Part shown: positions 62,646 to 64,000 of the stretch, piece after piece
Numbering within the stretch: the stretch's first letter is position 1
How the letters are laid out: every line of letters begins with the position of its first letter
Assembly (NCBI GenBank): GCA_036897095.1
Contig: JAYMSP010000007.1
Span: forward strand, 85,756-149,755
Source of the DNA: Plantago elongata
Taxonomy: Eukaryota > Streptophyta > Magnoliopsida > Lamiales > Plantaginaceae
Length of the DNA stretch: 64,000 nt
Direction of reading: 5' to 3'
Position numbers and translations under genes: made by a program
Notes under the pieces: generated by a model
Seen by the model: the letters and a program-made list of their open reading frames with translations, nothing else
Databases searched by the model: none
Told to the model about the DNA's origin: nothing

Positions 62646-62821
62646 TCATTTATCATAAAATATATAAATATTTAAAATGATGGTGAAATAAGAAACTATA
62701 AAATGTTGTAAATATTTCACATAACATATCCAATCATTTATCATAAAATATATAAATATTTAAAATGGTGGTGAAATAAGAAATTATAAAATGTTACAAA
62801 TATTTCACATAACATATCCAA
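62646..62821. repeat. 88-bp tandem duplication
   Basis: The unit beginning TCATTTATCATAAAATATAT at 62646 is repeated from 62734 with only a few substitutions. The second copy ends about 25 bp from the tRNA relic. It is AT-rich and non-coding. Confidence 0.85.
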
Positions 62822-62846
62822 CGATAAAGTAAAATGATTGCACATT

Positions 62847-62913
62847 GCTTTCATTGAGAGTCAAGACCTCCCGCTTACTAAACGGGTGCTCTAGCCAACT
62901 GAGCTATGAAAGC
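62847..62913 (-). pseudogene. tRNA-Thr(AGU) pseudogene lacking the T-loop
   Basis: The minus strand gives a 67-nt cloverleaf-like unit. It has an acceptor stem GCTTTCA/TGAAAGC with seven pairs, a D-arm containing TAGCTCAGTTGGCTAGAGC and an anticodon stem CCCGT/GCGGG with loop TTAGTAA (anticodon AGT). The T-arm reads only TTGACTCTCAA. The normal 17-nt arm (TTGAG, loop TTCGACT, CTCAA) has lost six bases, including the B-box core GTTCGA. Without the T-loop, pol III promotion and L-shape folding should fail, so it is probably dead despite perfect other stems. Confidence 0.85.
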
Positions 62914-63689
62914 AACCATAATTTACTTTTCAAATATTTAGAATTTATTCAAGGATGACGGAAACGATCAATAACTCTTTTTACAACATATTAAAACTGA
63001 ACCGGCGTTCGACCTGAATATGATTACAATACTGGTTCAAACGGTATAATGTCATAAGAGTACATTAAACAATGCAAATTATTCCTAGTAACGGTTTCAT
63101 AAAGGAATGTCTTCCACATTACTAATTCTTCAAGAATTCAAGTATAAAAAGTTCCAAACTCAGAGTCTTAAACATGTTGAATTATAATATTAATCCATAC
63201 CGATAAAATTTAGTAGCAAAGATTGTAAACACGTCTAACTTTCCATAATATTTGCCTGGCCCTTCCGGATTCTATTAACTTTGACTATGTTTAACAAAAT
63301 TAATTGAAAAGATAGTTGATAGCTGCAGAACTAACTAGTAGCTGAAAAGGTAACTAGTAGTTATCAGATATCTCTTTTTATTAACAAGCTAAATTGATTA
63401 GCTTTTCAAATCAAATAGCTTTTTTGAAAAACTATAAATTTACGTAACAATTTTTTTATTAAAATAAAATTCATATAGCAGAAAAATTAATTAAAAAATT
63501 AGTGATAAACATAGCTTTTATATATGTATATATATCCTAGTGGCCAACCAATGCGTATCTAACTCATAATTTTTAAGTTTGAAATTGACTTGATTAGATC
63601 TTGTTTTTATATTGTGATTATAAAGTTGGGGTTTAATCTGGAACTAAACAACATTATGAAATGCAAGGAAATGCATCACGATCTTTTTA

Positions 63690-63785
63690 TTATAAATATG
63701 GTTGTCTCTAGGACATATCATATTTATATGGTTCTTATAAATATGGTTGTCTCTAGACATATACTTATAAATATGGTTGTCACAT
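63690..63785 (+). repeat. Short tandem repeats of a TATAAATATGGTTGTC unit
   Basis: TATAAATATGGTTGTCTCTAG occurs near 63692 and 63737, and TATAAATATGGTTGTCACAT near 63766. These are local duplications just downstream of the transporter gene's stop codon. Confidence 0.8.
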
Positions 63786-63820
63786 ACATACATACTTTCA
63801 TTCAAATACATAATTTCATT

Positions 63821-64000
63821 TCATGTACCACTTAAAACATTCCTACTTCCAACTTCGTGGCTACTGCCTTTCTGCGATGGTGTCGGGGCCTCCTCATCCA
63901 CCAGTGTTAACTGAGCCAATTTATTCTCATGACTTTGACCCCATAACACAGCGTATACTCCAACAATAATCAAAATGGCCCCGAATATCCTACAAAACAT
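63821..64000 (-). CDS. WAT1/EamA-type transporter, C-terminal exon (partial)
   Basis: The minus strand reads IFGAILIIVGVYAVLWGQSH and then a hydrophilic tail ending GSRNVLSGT before the stop at 63821-63823. A last helix of the pattern GAILIxxGxYxVLWGK followed by a variable cytosolic tail is the signature end of WAT1-related (nodulin MtN21-like) drug/metabolite transporters. A TTTTGTAG/G acceptor at about 63990 suggests the exon starts there; the rest of the gene lies beyond the window edge. Substrate cannot be inferred from this fragment. Confidence 0.75.
   Translation of the reverse strand: MFCRIFGAILIIVGVYAVLWGQSHENKLAQLTLVDEEAPTPSQKGSSHEVGSRNVLSGT

Overview
This window is nuclear DNA of a flowering plant, most likely a eudicot. 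Most of it is AT-rich intergenic and intronic sequence. The genes are split by GT-AG introns, and the families (type II MADS-box, CAMTA, DUF3339, WAT1-like) are plant families. The species cannot be named from the sequence alone.

Layout: 1-8.5 kb is intergenic and holds a 1.1-kb foldback element, a tRNA-derived SINE, a CACTA-like terminus and a tandem-repeat block interrupted by a retroposed fragment. From 8666 to 13444 (+) lies a complete eight-exon SEPALLATA3-type MADS-box gene. About 4.1 kb downstream, on the same strand, a seven-exon FLC-clade MADS-box gene spans 17540-34901, and its first intron alone is 11.8 kb. SEP3 and FLC genes side by side are a known ancestral tandem in flowering plants. 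From 35-41 kb there are dense MITEs. A small two-helix membrane protein gene (41241-41624, +) and a DUF3339 micro-protein gene (44233-44448, -) follow, then 5 kb of repeat-bearing intergenic DNA. A CAMTA4-like calmodulin-binding transcription factor gene (49977-59502, +, 13 coding exons, 927 codons reconstructed) comes next. Tail-to-tail with it is a gene for a highly charged Lys/Arg/Ser/His-rich nuclear-type protein (60476-61318, -, with 5' UTR exons up to about 62.5 kb). A tRNA-Thr(AGU) relic lacking its T-loop lies at 62847-62913 (-). The window ends in the last exon of a WAT1/EamA-type transporter gene (-).

The genes do not form an operon. By family knowledge, the SEP3 protein would act in floral-organ MADS complexes, the FLC-clade protein as a flowering-time regulator, and the CAMTA in calcium-dependent transcription. 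I rebuilt exon structures by hand from splice sites and reading frame. Each reconstruction stays in phase from start to stop, but none is backed by transcripts.

The strongest unusual observations are: a tandem exon+intron duplication inside the CAMTA gene; a roughly 400-bp tandem array filling CAMTA intron 1; the giant transposon-loaded FLC intron 1; a series of short SINE-like insertions with clear target-site duplications; two Cassandra-like 5S-rRNA-bearing LTR relics; a Tourist-like MITE family built of GAACT repeats; and the tRNA relic. I did not find a wholly new biological system.
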